Shown here: in pieces, positions 1-5,395 of the stretch
Numbering within the stretch: position 1 is the stretch's first letter
Layout: the number at the start of each line of letters is the position of its first letter
Notes under the pieces: generated by a model
Told to the model about the DNA's origin: nothing
What the model saw: only the letters and a program-made list of their open reading frames with translations
Database searches by the model: none
Program-made: the position numbers and the translations under genes
From: SAR324 cluster bacterium
GTDB taxonomy: Bacteria > SAR324 > JACQKK01
DNA: 5,395 bases
NCBI GenBank assembly: GCA_027296185.1
Contig: JAPUJL010000275.1
Span: forward strand, 1 to 5,395
Direction: 5' to 3'

Positions 1-2
1 GC

Positions 3-287
3 ATCGCCGGACGCGTGCCCGTGGGAACCGCCCTGCCGAAATCCGCTCAGCCGGACCGGAGGGACGCAACGCAATCTGCGGGGAAAGGGAAGAAAGGTGC
101 CGCAAGGGCCGCGGCGAAGCCAAAGGCGGGCACGGCGGCCACCAGTGCCAAGAAAGCACCGGCCAAAAAATCCCCGGCTAAGAAGGGCGCCGCGAAGAAG
201 CCGCCCGCCAAGCGTGGAGCCACGGCTGGGCGATCCGGTGCCTCCAGGGCCGGCGGAACGCGGGGCGCGCGCAAGGCATCCCCCTAA
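3..287 (+). CDS. 3' end of a gene with a Lys/Ala-rich basic tail (partial, 5' end outside window)
   Basis: This frame is open from the first complete codon in the window to a TAA at 285-287. The GTG at 15 is therefore only the first start codon visible and not necessarily the true start; I read it as the C-terminus of a longer protein. The last ~68 residues are almost entirely Lys, Ala, Pro, Gly, Arg and Ser, with five consecutive AKKxP-like pentapeptides and an Arg/Gly/Ser-rich end. Tails of this composition occur in bacterial histone-H1-like proteins, AlgP-type regulators, some phasins, and as C-terminal extensions of nucleic-acid enzymes such as topoisomerase I. In those settings they are disordered and bind DNA, RNA or polyanions. 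The short segment before the tail (around VPVGTALPKSAQPD) carries no motif I recognise, so the parent protein cannot be named. A small stand-alone basic protein starting at the GTG is possible but less likely. It ends 56 bases before the next gene. Confidence 0.6.
   Translation: MAGRVPVGTALPKSAQPDRRDATQSAGKGKKGAARAAAKPKAGTAATSAKKAPAKKSPAKKGAAKKPPAKRGATAGRSGASRAGGTRGARKASP
147..221 (+). repeat. Five tandem 15-base units encoding AKKxP-type pentapeptides
   Basis: Read in frame, the five units encode AKKAP, AKKSP, AKKGA, AKKPP and AKRGA. The period is exactly 15 bases. The third-position bases differ between units (for example gccaag, gccaaa, gctaag, gcgaag), so the protein repeat is better conserved than the DNA repeat. 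That argues for selection on the basic tail and against a very recent slippage event. The array lies inside the basic C-terminal tail of the partial gene. Confidence 0.75.
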
Positions 288-343
288 CCGCGGACGAAGG
301 GGCAGTCCCAAGGGGGCCGCGGCACCATTTTCCCACGGGTCCC

Positions 344-658
344 ATGAGCGGCATCCCCGACGAGATGCTCATCGACGAACAGGACCTGCGCCGCGAGCGG
401 TCGCGGGGCCGGGAGTTGCGCCGCTCTCAGTGGTGGAAGAACAAGCGCGCCAACGGGATCTGTCACTATTGCGGCGGGCGATTCCCCGCTAAGACGCTCA
501 CCATGGATCATGTGGTGCCGCTGGTGCGGGGCGGAAAATCGCGCAAATCCAACGTCGTGCCTTGTTGCAAGGCCTGTAACACCGTTAAGCAGGATCTCGT
601 GCCGTCGGAATGGCAGGCCTACCTGGAGCGCCTTTCCGAACGGGACTCCACCCCATGA
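344..658 (+). CDS. Small single-domain HNH endonuclease-family protein
   Basis: A 104-residue protein with a complete HNH (beta-beta-alpha-metal) core. A basic helix-forming N-terminus (about residues 13-36, with an [11 protein letters not shown] stretch) precedes the first zinc knuckle C40-x2-C43. Then come D55-H56, carrying the general-base His, a GGKS turn, N70, and the second knuckle C75-x2-C78 followed by N79 and K82. All the metal-ligand and catalytic positions of the HNH_1-type fold appear intact, so divalent-metal-dependent DNA cleavage or nicking is the family expectation; the target is unknown. No other domain (intein, group I intron, Cas9, McrA-like or phage packaging) fits in this length. 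From memory, small chromosomal HNH proteins with this WWK...GxCxYCG layout are widespread in proteobacteria and uncharacterised. The ATG at 344 has only a weak purine stretch upstream (about 335-339). A second ATG at 365 is possible and would remove seven residues. The stop overlaps the next gene's start as ATGA. Confidence 0.9.
   Translation: MSGIPDEMLIDEQDLRRERSRGRELRRSQWWKNKRANGICHYCGGRFPAKTLTMDHVVPLVRGGKSRKSNVVPCCKACNTVKQDLVPSEWQAYLERLSERDSTP
655..658 (+). promoter_or_regulatory. ATGA stop/start overlap (HNH gene to carboxylase gene)
   Basis: The TGA that ends the HNH gene shares bases with the ATG of the carboxylase subunit. Only a weak Shine-Dalgarno-like ACGGGA (640-645) precedes it, so reinitiation by ribosomes finishing the HNH gene is the likely way translation starts. 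The overlap also decides the start. The ATG at 610 in the same frame would add 15 residues with no family counterpart and would create a 49-base overlap. Confidence 0.75.
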
Positions 659-2265
659 CTGTCATCGAATCCCAGATCAAGCCGCGCTCCGCCGAGTTCC
701 AGGCCAACCGCCGCCATCACGAGGAGGAGGTGGCCCTGCTGCGCGAGCGGCAGGAGCAGGTGCGCCAGGGAGGCGGCGAGCGAGCCATGCAGCGGCACCG
801 GGGGCGCGGCAAGCTGCCGGCGCGGGAGCGCATCGCAGCGCTGGTGGATCCCGGCGCACCCTTCCTGGAGCTCTCCCCGCTCGCCGCCTGGGAGCTGTAC
901 GAGGGCAGCGCGCCCAGCGCGGGCGTGGTCACGGGCATCGGCCGGGTCGAGGGGCGCGAGGTGGTCATCGTAGCCAACGACGCCACGGTGAAGGGGGGCA
1001 CCTACTTCCCCATGACCGTGAAGAAACACCTGCGGGCCCAGGAGATCGCCACGGAAAACGGCCTGCCGTGCATCTACCTGGTGGATTCGGGCGGAGCCAA
1101 CCTCCCCTACTGGACGGATGTGTTTCCCGACCGGGAGCACTTCGGGCGCATCTTTTTCAACCAGGCCCAGATGTCCAGCAAGGGCATTCCTCAAATCGCG
1201 GTGGTGATGGGCAGTTGCACCGCCGGGGGCACCTACGTGCCGGCCCTGGCCGACGAGAGCGTCATCGTCAAGGGCACCGGCACCATCTTTCTCGGCGGTC
1301 CGCCCCTGGTGAAGGCCGCGACGGGCGAGGAGGTGAGCGCCGAGGAGCTGGGCGGGGCGGAGGTGCATGCCTTCCGCTCCGGGGTGGTCGACCATTACGC
1401 CCTTGACGATCCCGATGCGCTGCGGATAACCCGTGAAATCGTCGCCCATCTCAATTCCGGCCCGAAGCAGCCCCTGGAGCGCGCCGCGCCCGAGCCGCCC
1501 TTGTACGATCCGGAGGAGCTGCTGGGCGTGCTGCCCACGGACACCCGCACCCCCTACGAGGTCCACGAGGTGATCTGCCGGCTGGTGGACGGCAGCCGCC
1601 TGCACGAGTTCAAGACCCACTACGGAAAGGAGTTGGTCTGCGGGTTCGCCCACATCGAGGGCTATCCGGTGGGAATCCTGGCCAACAACGGCATCCTATT
1701 CAGCGAAAGCGCGATCAAGGGCGCCCATTTCATCCAGCTGGCCGCTCAGCGCCAAATTCCGCTGATTTTCCTGCAGAACATCACCGGATTCATGGTGGGA
1801 CGCGAGTACGAAACCCGCGGTATCGCCAAGGACGGGGCGAAGCTGGTGACAGCGGTCTCCACCTGTGGGGTGCCGCGGTTCACCCTGATCGTCGGCGGCT
1901 CCTTCGGTGCCGGGAACTATGGCATGTGCGGCCGGGCCTATTCCCCGCGCCTGCTGTGGATGTGGCCCAACGCCCGCATCTCGGTGATGGGCGGAGAGCA
2001 GGCGGCCAGCGTGCTGGCCACGGTGCGCCAGGACAACCGCGCCGCCCAGGGCCAGCCGCTCATGGACGAGCAGGAATTGAGCGATTTCAAGCAGCCGATC
2101 CTGGACGCCTACGAGCGGGAGGGCTCCCCCTACTTCAGCACCGCGCACCTGTGGGACGACGGCATTCTCCACCCCGCCGATTCGCGGCAGGCGCTTGCGC
2201 TGGGGATCGCCGCGTCGCTCAACCGCCCGTTCGAAAAGACCCCATTCGGGGTCTTCCGCATGTGA
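655..2265 (+). CDS. liuB: Methylcrotonyl-CoA carboxylase, carboxyltransferase (beta) subunit
   Basis: The 536-residue product matches the usual ~535 residues of the MCC beta subunit. In the alpha6-beta6 holoenzyme this subunit moves the carboxyl group from biotin to 3-methylcrotonyl-CoA, giving 3-methylglutaconyl-CoA in leucine breakdown in the cytoplasm. The N-terminal carboxyltransferase domain (about 20-270) shows [11 protein letters not shown] (50-60), [12 protein letters not shown] (108-119), VDSGGANLP (143-151), the oxyanion-hole segment MGSCTAGG (185-192) and [15 protein letters not shown] (212-226). The C-terminal domain (about 285-530) shows [12 protein letters not shown] (342-353), [13 protein letters not shown] (374-386), [16 protein letters not shown] (414-429) and [15 protein letters not shown] (437-451). 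It ends in FGVFRM, as MCC beta subunits do. These segments separate it from propionyl-CoA carboxylase and AccD. Geranyl-CoA carboxylase beta (AtuC) is a close relative and is not fully excluded. One odd point is Tyr-Trp at 152-153, where the MCC beta sequences I remember have Arg-Gln. The biotin-carrying alpha subunit and other liu genes are absent nearby. Confidence 0.93.
   Translation: MTVIESQIKPRSAEFQANRRHHEEEVALLRERQEQVRQGGGERAMQRHRGRGKLPARERIAALVDPGAPFLELSPLAAWELYEGSAPSAGVVTGIGRVEGREVVIVANDATVKGGTYFPMTVKKHLRAQEIATENGLPCIYLVDSGGANLPYWTDVFPDREHFGRIFFNQAQMSSKGIPQIAVVMGSCTAGGTYVPALADESVIVKGTGTIFLGGPPLVKAATGEEVSAEELGGAEVHAFRSGVVDHYALDDPDALRITREIVAHLNSGPKQPLERAAPEPPLYDPEELLGVLPTDTRTPYEVHEVICRLVDGSRLHEFKTHYGKELVCGFAHIEGYPVGILANNGILFSESAIKGAHFIQLAAQRQIPLIFLQNITGFMVGREYETRGIAKDGAKLVTAVSTCGVPRFTLIVGGSFGAGNYGMCGRAYSPRLLWMWPNARISVMGGEQAASVLATVRQDNRAAQGQPLMDEQELSDFKQPILDAYEREGSPYFSTAHLWDDGILHPADSRQALALGIAASLNRPFEKTPFGVFRM
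2262..2265 (+). promoter_or_regulatory. GTGA stop/start overlap (carboxylase gene to outer-membrane fusion gene)
   Basis: The final codons of the carboxylase gene read ATG TGA, and the GTG inside them (2262-2264) opens the frame of the following gene. This start keeps the whole signal peptide with its Arg cluster. The next in-frame start codons (GTG at 2391, ATG at 2403) fall inside the hydrophobic core and would destroy it. The frame is also open upstream through the carboxylase gene, but that stretch is a shadow. A GGGGT run (2248-2252), about nine bases before the GTG, could act as a weak ribosome-binding site. Confidence 0.7.
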
Positions 2266-2429
2266 CGGAACTCATTGCGGGGCACCACCGCCTCGTCCCG
2301 GACTCCCGTTCCCGCGAGCCGTGCGCAGGCTCCCCGGCCGGACCGGCGGCGCACCGGCGGCGGCGGATCGCCGCAATCGTCGCCGTATCCGTGTCGGCTG
2401 CGATGCTGGGCGCCCTGCCCGCCGGAGCC
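2262..2429 (+). other. Signal peptide-coding segment (Sec type) with a long n-region
   Basis: Residues 1-35 form an unusually long n-region ending in HRRRR. Residues 36-52 are the hydrophobic core ([17 protein letters not shown]). A-G-A (54-56) before Q57 is the most likely signal peptidase I site. The alternative A-Q-A (56-58) would put Pro at +1, which that enzyme tolerates poorly. There is no lipobox Cys near the core. No twin-arginine consensus (SRRxFLK) is evident despite the Arg run. Confidence 0.8.
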
Positions 2430-5186
2430 CAGGCCCCCAATGCCCAAGTCCCCAGAGCCCAAGTCACCGAGCCGCCCCTGTACCGGCTGACCGCGCTGCT
2501 CGATCCGTCCGGGCACACGATTCGGGCGGAGTTGCGCGTGTCGGTACCGGCGGAAGATCCGCGGCCCCGCGACGAATGGTGGTTCCACCTGCCCCCCAAC
2601 CGGTTCGCCGCCGAGGATCCGCGCGGGCCGCGGCGGGAGACCGATTCGGTGCCCTTCGGGTTTTCCTTCCTCGGGCCCCTGCGCATCGATCCCTTGTTTC
2701 CCGCCGGATACAGCGCCGGATCGATCCGCGTTCTCGCCGTCAGCGACGGGGCCGGGCGGCCCTTGGATTTCCGCCTCGAGGCGAATCCGCTCCTGCCCGA
2801 GGGTTTCCACGCCGGCGAGGCCTTGTTGCGCGTGACGTTCGGCGCCGGCTCGGCGGGGAGCGAGGTGCGGATCGAGTTCGAGACCCATCTGCCCCAGCGT
2901 TACTGGGACGGCTGGAGCGCCGCGGGCGTCTTCGCCGAGCGCTGGCATCCGGTCTTGCTCGAATACCGCGGCGGTCAATGGCTGCGCGACGTGGGGGAGC
3001 CGACCCCCGGCCGCTACGAGGCGGCGGTCACGTCGCTGCGCGGGGGAACGTTGGTGCTCCCCGATACGCCGCCGGTGGGGATTCGGCCGGGCATCCCGGT
3101 TGCCTATCCACTCCACGCAACGCCCCTCCGGAGCTTTCCGCTGATCTTCCTCCACCGCGCCGAAACGGTGAGCATCGACCACGGCGGCATCCGAATCGTG
3201 TCGGCGTTCCCGGCGGGTCACGAACGGATCGGCGCGTTACTCGTCGACATCGCCGCGGAGTTTCTCGATTTCCTCGAAACGTCTTTTGGCCTGGTCTACC
3301 CCAAGCGCTCGCTGACGTTGGTGCAGTTCGACGCGCTGTCGGGTGACCCCCGCACCGCCAGCGGAACCGTCGCCGTGCCCCTCGCCGATTACGAGGAAAG
3401 CCGGCTGCTGGACCGCGTGTTGGTGGGGCGGGTGAGCCGCGCCATCGCCCGGCAGTGGTTCGGCGAAACCCTGTGGGTCGGCGAGACGGAGGAGGCCTGG
3501 CTCGCTTTCGGTCCGGCGGGCTATCTGTCCCTGGCGTTTTTCGACTTCCTCTACGGAGCGGACGCCCCGACCCACACCCTCACCGACTGGCTCGCCCCCC
3601 GCTACCGGGAACACTACTTCGAGGAGCCGGTGCGGCAGCTGATCCGCCTGGAAGAAGACGCCCCCCTCGTCCTCCACCGGCTGCGGGAACCCAAGGAGCG
3701 GACGGTGCGGGTCGTGATCCACCACAAGGCACCGCTGGTGGTCGGGCAACTCGAGTACGTGATGGACGAGCGGCCGTTCCGCAAGGGGCTGCGCCGGTTC
3801 GTACGCCGCCAGTCCTACCGCCGGGTGACGACCGAATCCTTCCGCCAGGCCATGGAATCCGCCGCGGAACGCGACCTGGGCTGGTTTTTCGACGACTGGG
3901 TGCGCCGGGCGACACCGCTGGACTATGCTCTGGAAGACGTGCGGGAGGAGATCACCGGCTCCGGCACTCGGCTGCTCGTCTCCGTCGTCCGGCTCCAGGG
4001 CGGCCGCATGCCGGTGGAAGTCCGCGTGGCAACCGAAAGCGGAGAGCCCCTCTCGCGGCGTTGGGACGGGGTGGACCGCACGACGACGCTCATCTTCCAC
4101 ACCCGCTCGCCCGTGGTGCGCGTTGTGCTCGACCCGGATGAGCGGTTGCTCGAAATCGACCGGCAAAACAATTACTCGGAGGCCAACGTAAGGGTGCGGC
4201 CGATCTTCGATTGGGCCAAGAACCGGGAAATGCTGGTCTCCCTCCACGGCCGAGCGGGGGGCAACGCGATCGACGGAAACTATGTGGGATTGGGCGTCAA
4301 CGTCAACGCCGATCCGGACAATCAGTTCTATTTTCTCCCCGGCTACGGGCAGGAAAGCGAAAGTCTCATCTTCGACGTCGGCTGGACCCATCGCCGGCTA
4401 TTCGTTCCGCGGCTTTCCTTTACGCTGCGCCGTACACGGATCGGAGGGCGCGACATCCTGGGCTTTGGGTTGACGTACCAGCACGACACTCCGGAACGAA
4501 TGGCGCTGTATTCCACCGTCGAGTACCGGCTGGAACGGGTGGACGAGTTACCCGCGGACCAGACCGTGGGCTCCGCGCTTCAATCCCCGGGTGACGTTAA
4601 CAACCTCAATGTCTTCGAGGAATTCTTCGTACAACCCAACGGCCCCACCTATCACGGGGCCACCCTGGAATTCGAACGGTCGACCCGCGGCTTCGACAGC
4701 GATTTCGAGTACACCCTCGCCCGGGGCACTCTGCTCAACGGGTTCCAGCTGGCCCACAACCATCAACTGGAATTAGAGGTCATCCGTGGCGGAATCGACG
4801 GCGAAGCGCCGGTACAGAAAAAATTGCTCCTCGGCGATCCGCTGGTGCTGCGAGGCTATCCGCGCAGTCTGCGGCTGCTCAGCGACCAGCTCATCGCCGT
4901 CCGCTTGGACTACCGCTATGTCTTTTCCCGCACTCTGCATGGGCGGGAAGTGCAATCGCGGAAGCTGACGGCGATCTTGTTCGTCGATGCGGGCAAGGGC
5001 TGGAACAACGGGGAGCGCCCCAGCGACCGCAGCCAGAGGCAGGACTACGGGGTGGGGCTGGAGGTGGAGTTGGATTTCCTCAACCAAGTCGCGTTTCCGC
5101 TACGGATCGAGGTGGCCCGGCCCTTTAACGATCCGGATTTCCGGGACACCCAATTCGTCTTCTTTCAGGCACTCGCATTCTTTTGA
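2262..5186 (+). CDS. Exported M1-peptidase-like (catalytically degenerate) protein fused to an Omp85/D15-type beta-barrel
   Basis: The product has 974 residues. Order of parts: signal peptide (1-56); M1 N-terminal beta domain (about 70-310, with [22 protein letters not shown] and an ERWHPVLL stretch like the M1 WYP region); M1 catalytic-type domain (about 315-550, with [16 protein letters not shown] at 397-401 and [12 protein letters not shown] at 538-549); an Ig-like beta-sandwich (about 551-635); and a beta-barrel (about 640-974). The barrel has the Omp85 signature LRGYP (863-867), FVDAGKGW (907-914) and a C-terminal aromatic beta-signal ending AFF. The zinc ligands are lost: HExxH reads RAIAR (393-397) and the third-ligand Glu is F416, with the exact x18 spacing kept. 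GxMEN aligns with SGTVA (367-371) and the catalytic Tyr with H487. I infer an outer-membrane pseudopeptidase that binds peptides or proteins, or has a structural role. It is not BamA or TamA, because no POTRA repeats are seen. Patatin-Omp85 fusions (PlpD) are the nearest known precedent. It overlaps the carboxylase gene by four bases. Function is unassigned. Confidence 0.85.
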   Translation: MTELIAGHHRLVPDSRSREPCAGSPAGPAAHRRRRIAAIVAVSVSAAMLGALPAGAQAPNAQVPRAQVTEPPLYRLTALLDPSGHTIRAELRVSVPAEDPRPRDEWWFHLPPNRFAAEDPRGPRRETDSVPFGFSFLGPLRIDPLFPAGYSAGSIRVLAVSDGAGRPLDFRLEANPLLPEGFHAGEALLRVTFGAGSAGSEVRIEFETHLPQRYWDGWSAAGVFAERWHPVLLEYRGGQWLRDVGEPTPGRYEAAVTSLRGGTLVLPDTPPVGIRPGIPVAYPLHATPLRSFPLIFLHRAETVSIDHGGIRIVSAFPAGHERIGALLVDIAAEFLDFLETSFGLVYPKRSLTLVQFDALSGDPRTASGTVAVPLADYEESRLLDRVLVGRVSRAIARQWFGETLWVGETEEAWLAFGPAGYLSLAFFDFLYGADAPTHTLTDWLAPRYREHYFEEPVRQLIRLEEDAPLVLHRLREPKERTVRVVIHHKAPLVVGQLEYVMDERPFRKGLRRFVRRQSYRRVTTESFRQAMESAAERDLGWFFDDWVRRATPLDYALEDVREEITGSGTRLLVSVVRLQGGRMPVEVRVATESGEPLSRRWDGVDRTTTLIFHTRSPVVRVVLDPDERLLEIDRQNNYSEANVRVRPIFDWAKNREMLVSLHGRAGGNAIDGNYVGLGVNVNADPDNQFYFLPGYGQESESLIFDVGWTHRRLFVPRLSFTLRRTRIGGRDILGFGLTYQHDTPERMALYSTVEYRLERVDELPADQTVGSALQSPGDVNNLNVFEEFFVQPNGPTYHGATLEFERSTRGFDSDFEYTLARGTLLNGFQLAHNHQLELEVIRGGIDGEAPVQKKLLLGDPLVLRGYPRSLRLLSDQLIAVRLDYRYVFSRTLHGREVQSRKLTAILFVDAGKGWNNGERPSDRSQRQDYGVGLEVELDFLNQVAFPLRIEVARPFNDPDFRDTQFVFFQALAFF
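2427..2471 (+). repeat. Three 15-base tandem units at the signal-peptide cleavage junction
   Basis: Units begin at 2427, 2442 and 2457. Each starts with GCCCAG or GCCCAA, and they encode [10 protein letters not shown] and AQVTE (residues 56-70). The second and third units share GCCCAAGTC and the first shares GCCCA plus the CCCCA run, so this looks like a short in-frame duplication with some drift. It forms the linker between the cleavage site and the first beta-strand of the M1-like domain. Confidence 0.65.
3438..3509 (+). other. Degenerate M1 zinc site (R-A-I-A-R, 18 residues, F in place of HExxH-x18-E)
   Basis: Active M1 peptidases read H-E-x-x-H-Q-W-F-G, and 18 residues after the second His comes the Glu of a WLNEGFAxY motif. 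Here R393-A-I-A-R397 is followed by QWFG (398-401). The third-ligand position, 18 residues further on, is F416 within [12 protein letters not shown]. The surrounding fold signature and spacing are preserved, so the alignment is unambiguous, but no zinc ligand and no general-base Glu remain. Confidence 0.88.
4179..5183 (+). other. Omp85/D15-type outer-membrane beta-barrel domain of the fusion protein
   Basis: About 335 residues (640-974) of alternating amphipathic strands, close to the size of a 16-strand Omp85 barrel. Diagnostic points are [13 protein letters not shown] (855-867, the loop-6 RGY/RGF motif), the next strand [12 protein letters not shown] (877-888), [13 protein letters not shown] (902-914), [12 protein letters not shown] (928-939) and [10 protein letters not shown] (946-955). 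The C-terminal [10 protein letters not shown] (965-974) ends in Phe, the usual signal for insertion by the BAM complex. No POTRA-like alpha/beta module of about 75 residues separates the barrel from the preceding beta-sandwich. Confidence 0.82.
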
Positions 5187-5395
5187 GAGGCCGTCAAGGG
5201 CTGATTGCACGAGTGGCGGACGGTTGCGTTCCGGCGCCCGCTTACCGCAGCCCGGGGCTGGACTGCAGCGCATTCGTCTTAGCCTGGAGCGCCAAAGCAG
5301 CACACCGCTCCACCAAGCGCCGGAGGCGCGTTGACGCAGAAAGACTCAACGCCCGCGGCTATCGTTTTTCCGCACTATCGCCTCCCGCGGCACAA
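5187..5395 (+). other. 3' flank without a supported gene; two small GC hairpins
   Basis: Past the TGA at 5184-5186 no frame shows family motifs. Two short inverted repeats are visible: CAGCC/GGCTG around 5248-5260 and GCGCC/GGCGC around 5317-5329, each with a three-base loop. Neither is followed directly by a T-run. The only T-tract (5365-5369) lies 35 bases beyond the second hairpin. An intrinsic terminator therefore cannot be claimed, though one of these hairpins might mark the transcript end. No convincing -35/-10 pair for a following gene is seen. Confidence 0.3.

Noticed and set aside
288..331. Possible terminator between the basic-tail gene and the HNH gene (CCGCGG copies at 288-293 and 317-322, then TTTT at 328-331)
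   Set aside because: CCGCGG is self-complementary, so two copies always look like a stem. The loop would be 23 bases, and the T-run is short and not adjacent to the stem.
610..654. Earlier ATG for the carboxylase subunit
   Set aside because: It would add 15 residues not expected in the family. The ATG at 655 gives a family-length protein starting MTVIESQI and a classic ATGA overlap.
344..658. HNH gene as part of a homing endonuclease, CRISPR or restriction system
   Set aside because: No intron, intein, repeat array, methylase or Cas gene is present in the window, and the protein consists only of the HNH core plus a basic N-terminal helix.
510..1406. Plus-strand frame of 298 codons crossing the HNH/carboxylase junction
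   Set aside because: Overlaps both real genes out of frame, and its product is low-complexity Arg/Gly/Pro-rich sequence.
619..1653. Long minus-strand open frame (344 codons)
   Set aside because: It lies wholly antisense to the carboxylase gene, whose motifs are unmistakable. The translation shows no domain and has the His/Gly/Arg-rich look of a high-GC shadow frame.
1926..2261. Upstream extension of the outer-membrane fusion gene into the carboxylase gene
   Set aside because: The frame is open, but the 112 extra residues are Arg/Pro/Gly-rich shadow sequence and would bury the signal peptide. The GTG at 2262 gives a normal exported protein.
2130..3221. Long minus-strand open frame (363 codons)
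   Set aside because: Antisense to the carboxylase end and the outer-membrane fusion gene. Composition is typical of the reverse complement of high-GC coding sequence, with no recognisable motif.
3237..4391. Long minus-strand open frame (384 codons)
   Set aside because: Antisense to the M1-like domain. Long stop-free shadows are expected at this GC content, and no family signature is seen.
2262..5186. Annotation as an active aminopeptidase N or as BamA/TamA
   Set aside because: The zinc ligands, the general-base Glu and the GxMEN motif are all replaced, so peptidase activity is unsupported. No POTRA repeats are seen and the N-terminal two thirds is M1-like, so it is not the core barrel-assembly protein.
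4987..5334. Plus-strand frame of 115 codons reaching beyond the last gene
   Set aside because: Most of it is out of frame inside the beta-barrel coding sequence. The part past 5186 shows no motif or separate start with a ribosome-binding site.
5331..5365. Possible promoter (TTGACG at 5331-5336, TATCGT at 5360-5365)
   Set aside because: The spacing is 23 bases, well outside the 16-18 expected for a sigma-70-type promoter, and the -10 match is poor.

Overview
The window is GC-rich DNA from a Gram-negative bacterium. Two features point there: a gene product with a signal peptide and an outer-membrane beta-barrel, and a carboxylase subunit of the proteobacterial leucine-catabolism type. A high-GC proteobacterium, possibly a gammaproteobacterium, is the best guess, but no taxonomic marker is present. 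All real genes lie on the + strand and coding density is high. I see no RNA gene, CRISPR array, insertion sequence or phage gene.

Layout. (1) Positions 1-287 hold the 3' end of a gene that begins outside the window; its product ends in a histone-H1-like Lys/Ala/Pro tail with five AKKxP-type repeats. (2) After 56 bases comes a compact HNH nuclease-fold gene (344-658). (3) It overlaps by ATGA with a full-length gene for the carboxyltransferase (beta) subunit of methylcrotonyl-CoA carboxylase (655-2265). (4) That gene overlaps by GTGA with a 974-residue exported protein (2262-5186). This protein joins an M1-aminopeptidase-like module to a C-terminal Omp85/D15-type beta-barrel. (5) The last 209 bases (5187-5395) contain no gene I can support.

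How the genes relate. Genes 2-4 are linked by two consecutive 4-base stop/start overlaps, so they probably share one transcript and are translationally coupled. Their functions (DNA nuclease, cytoplasmic carboxylase subunit, outer-membrane protein) do not make an obvious pathway. The biotin-carrying alpha subunit that the carboxylase needs is not in the window.

The most notable item is the M1-Omp85 fusion. The M1 fold is recognisable along its whole length, and the spacing of the zinc site is exact. However, the HExxH...E ligands read R-A-I-A-R...F, and the GxMEN and catalytic-Tyr positions are also replaced. It therefore looks like a pseudopeptidase attached to an outer-membrane barrel, with no POTRA domain visible between the two. 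Its function is unknown to me.
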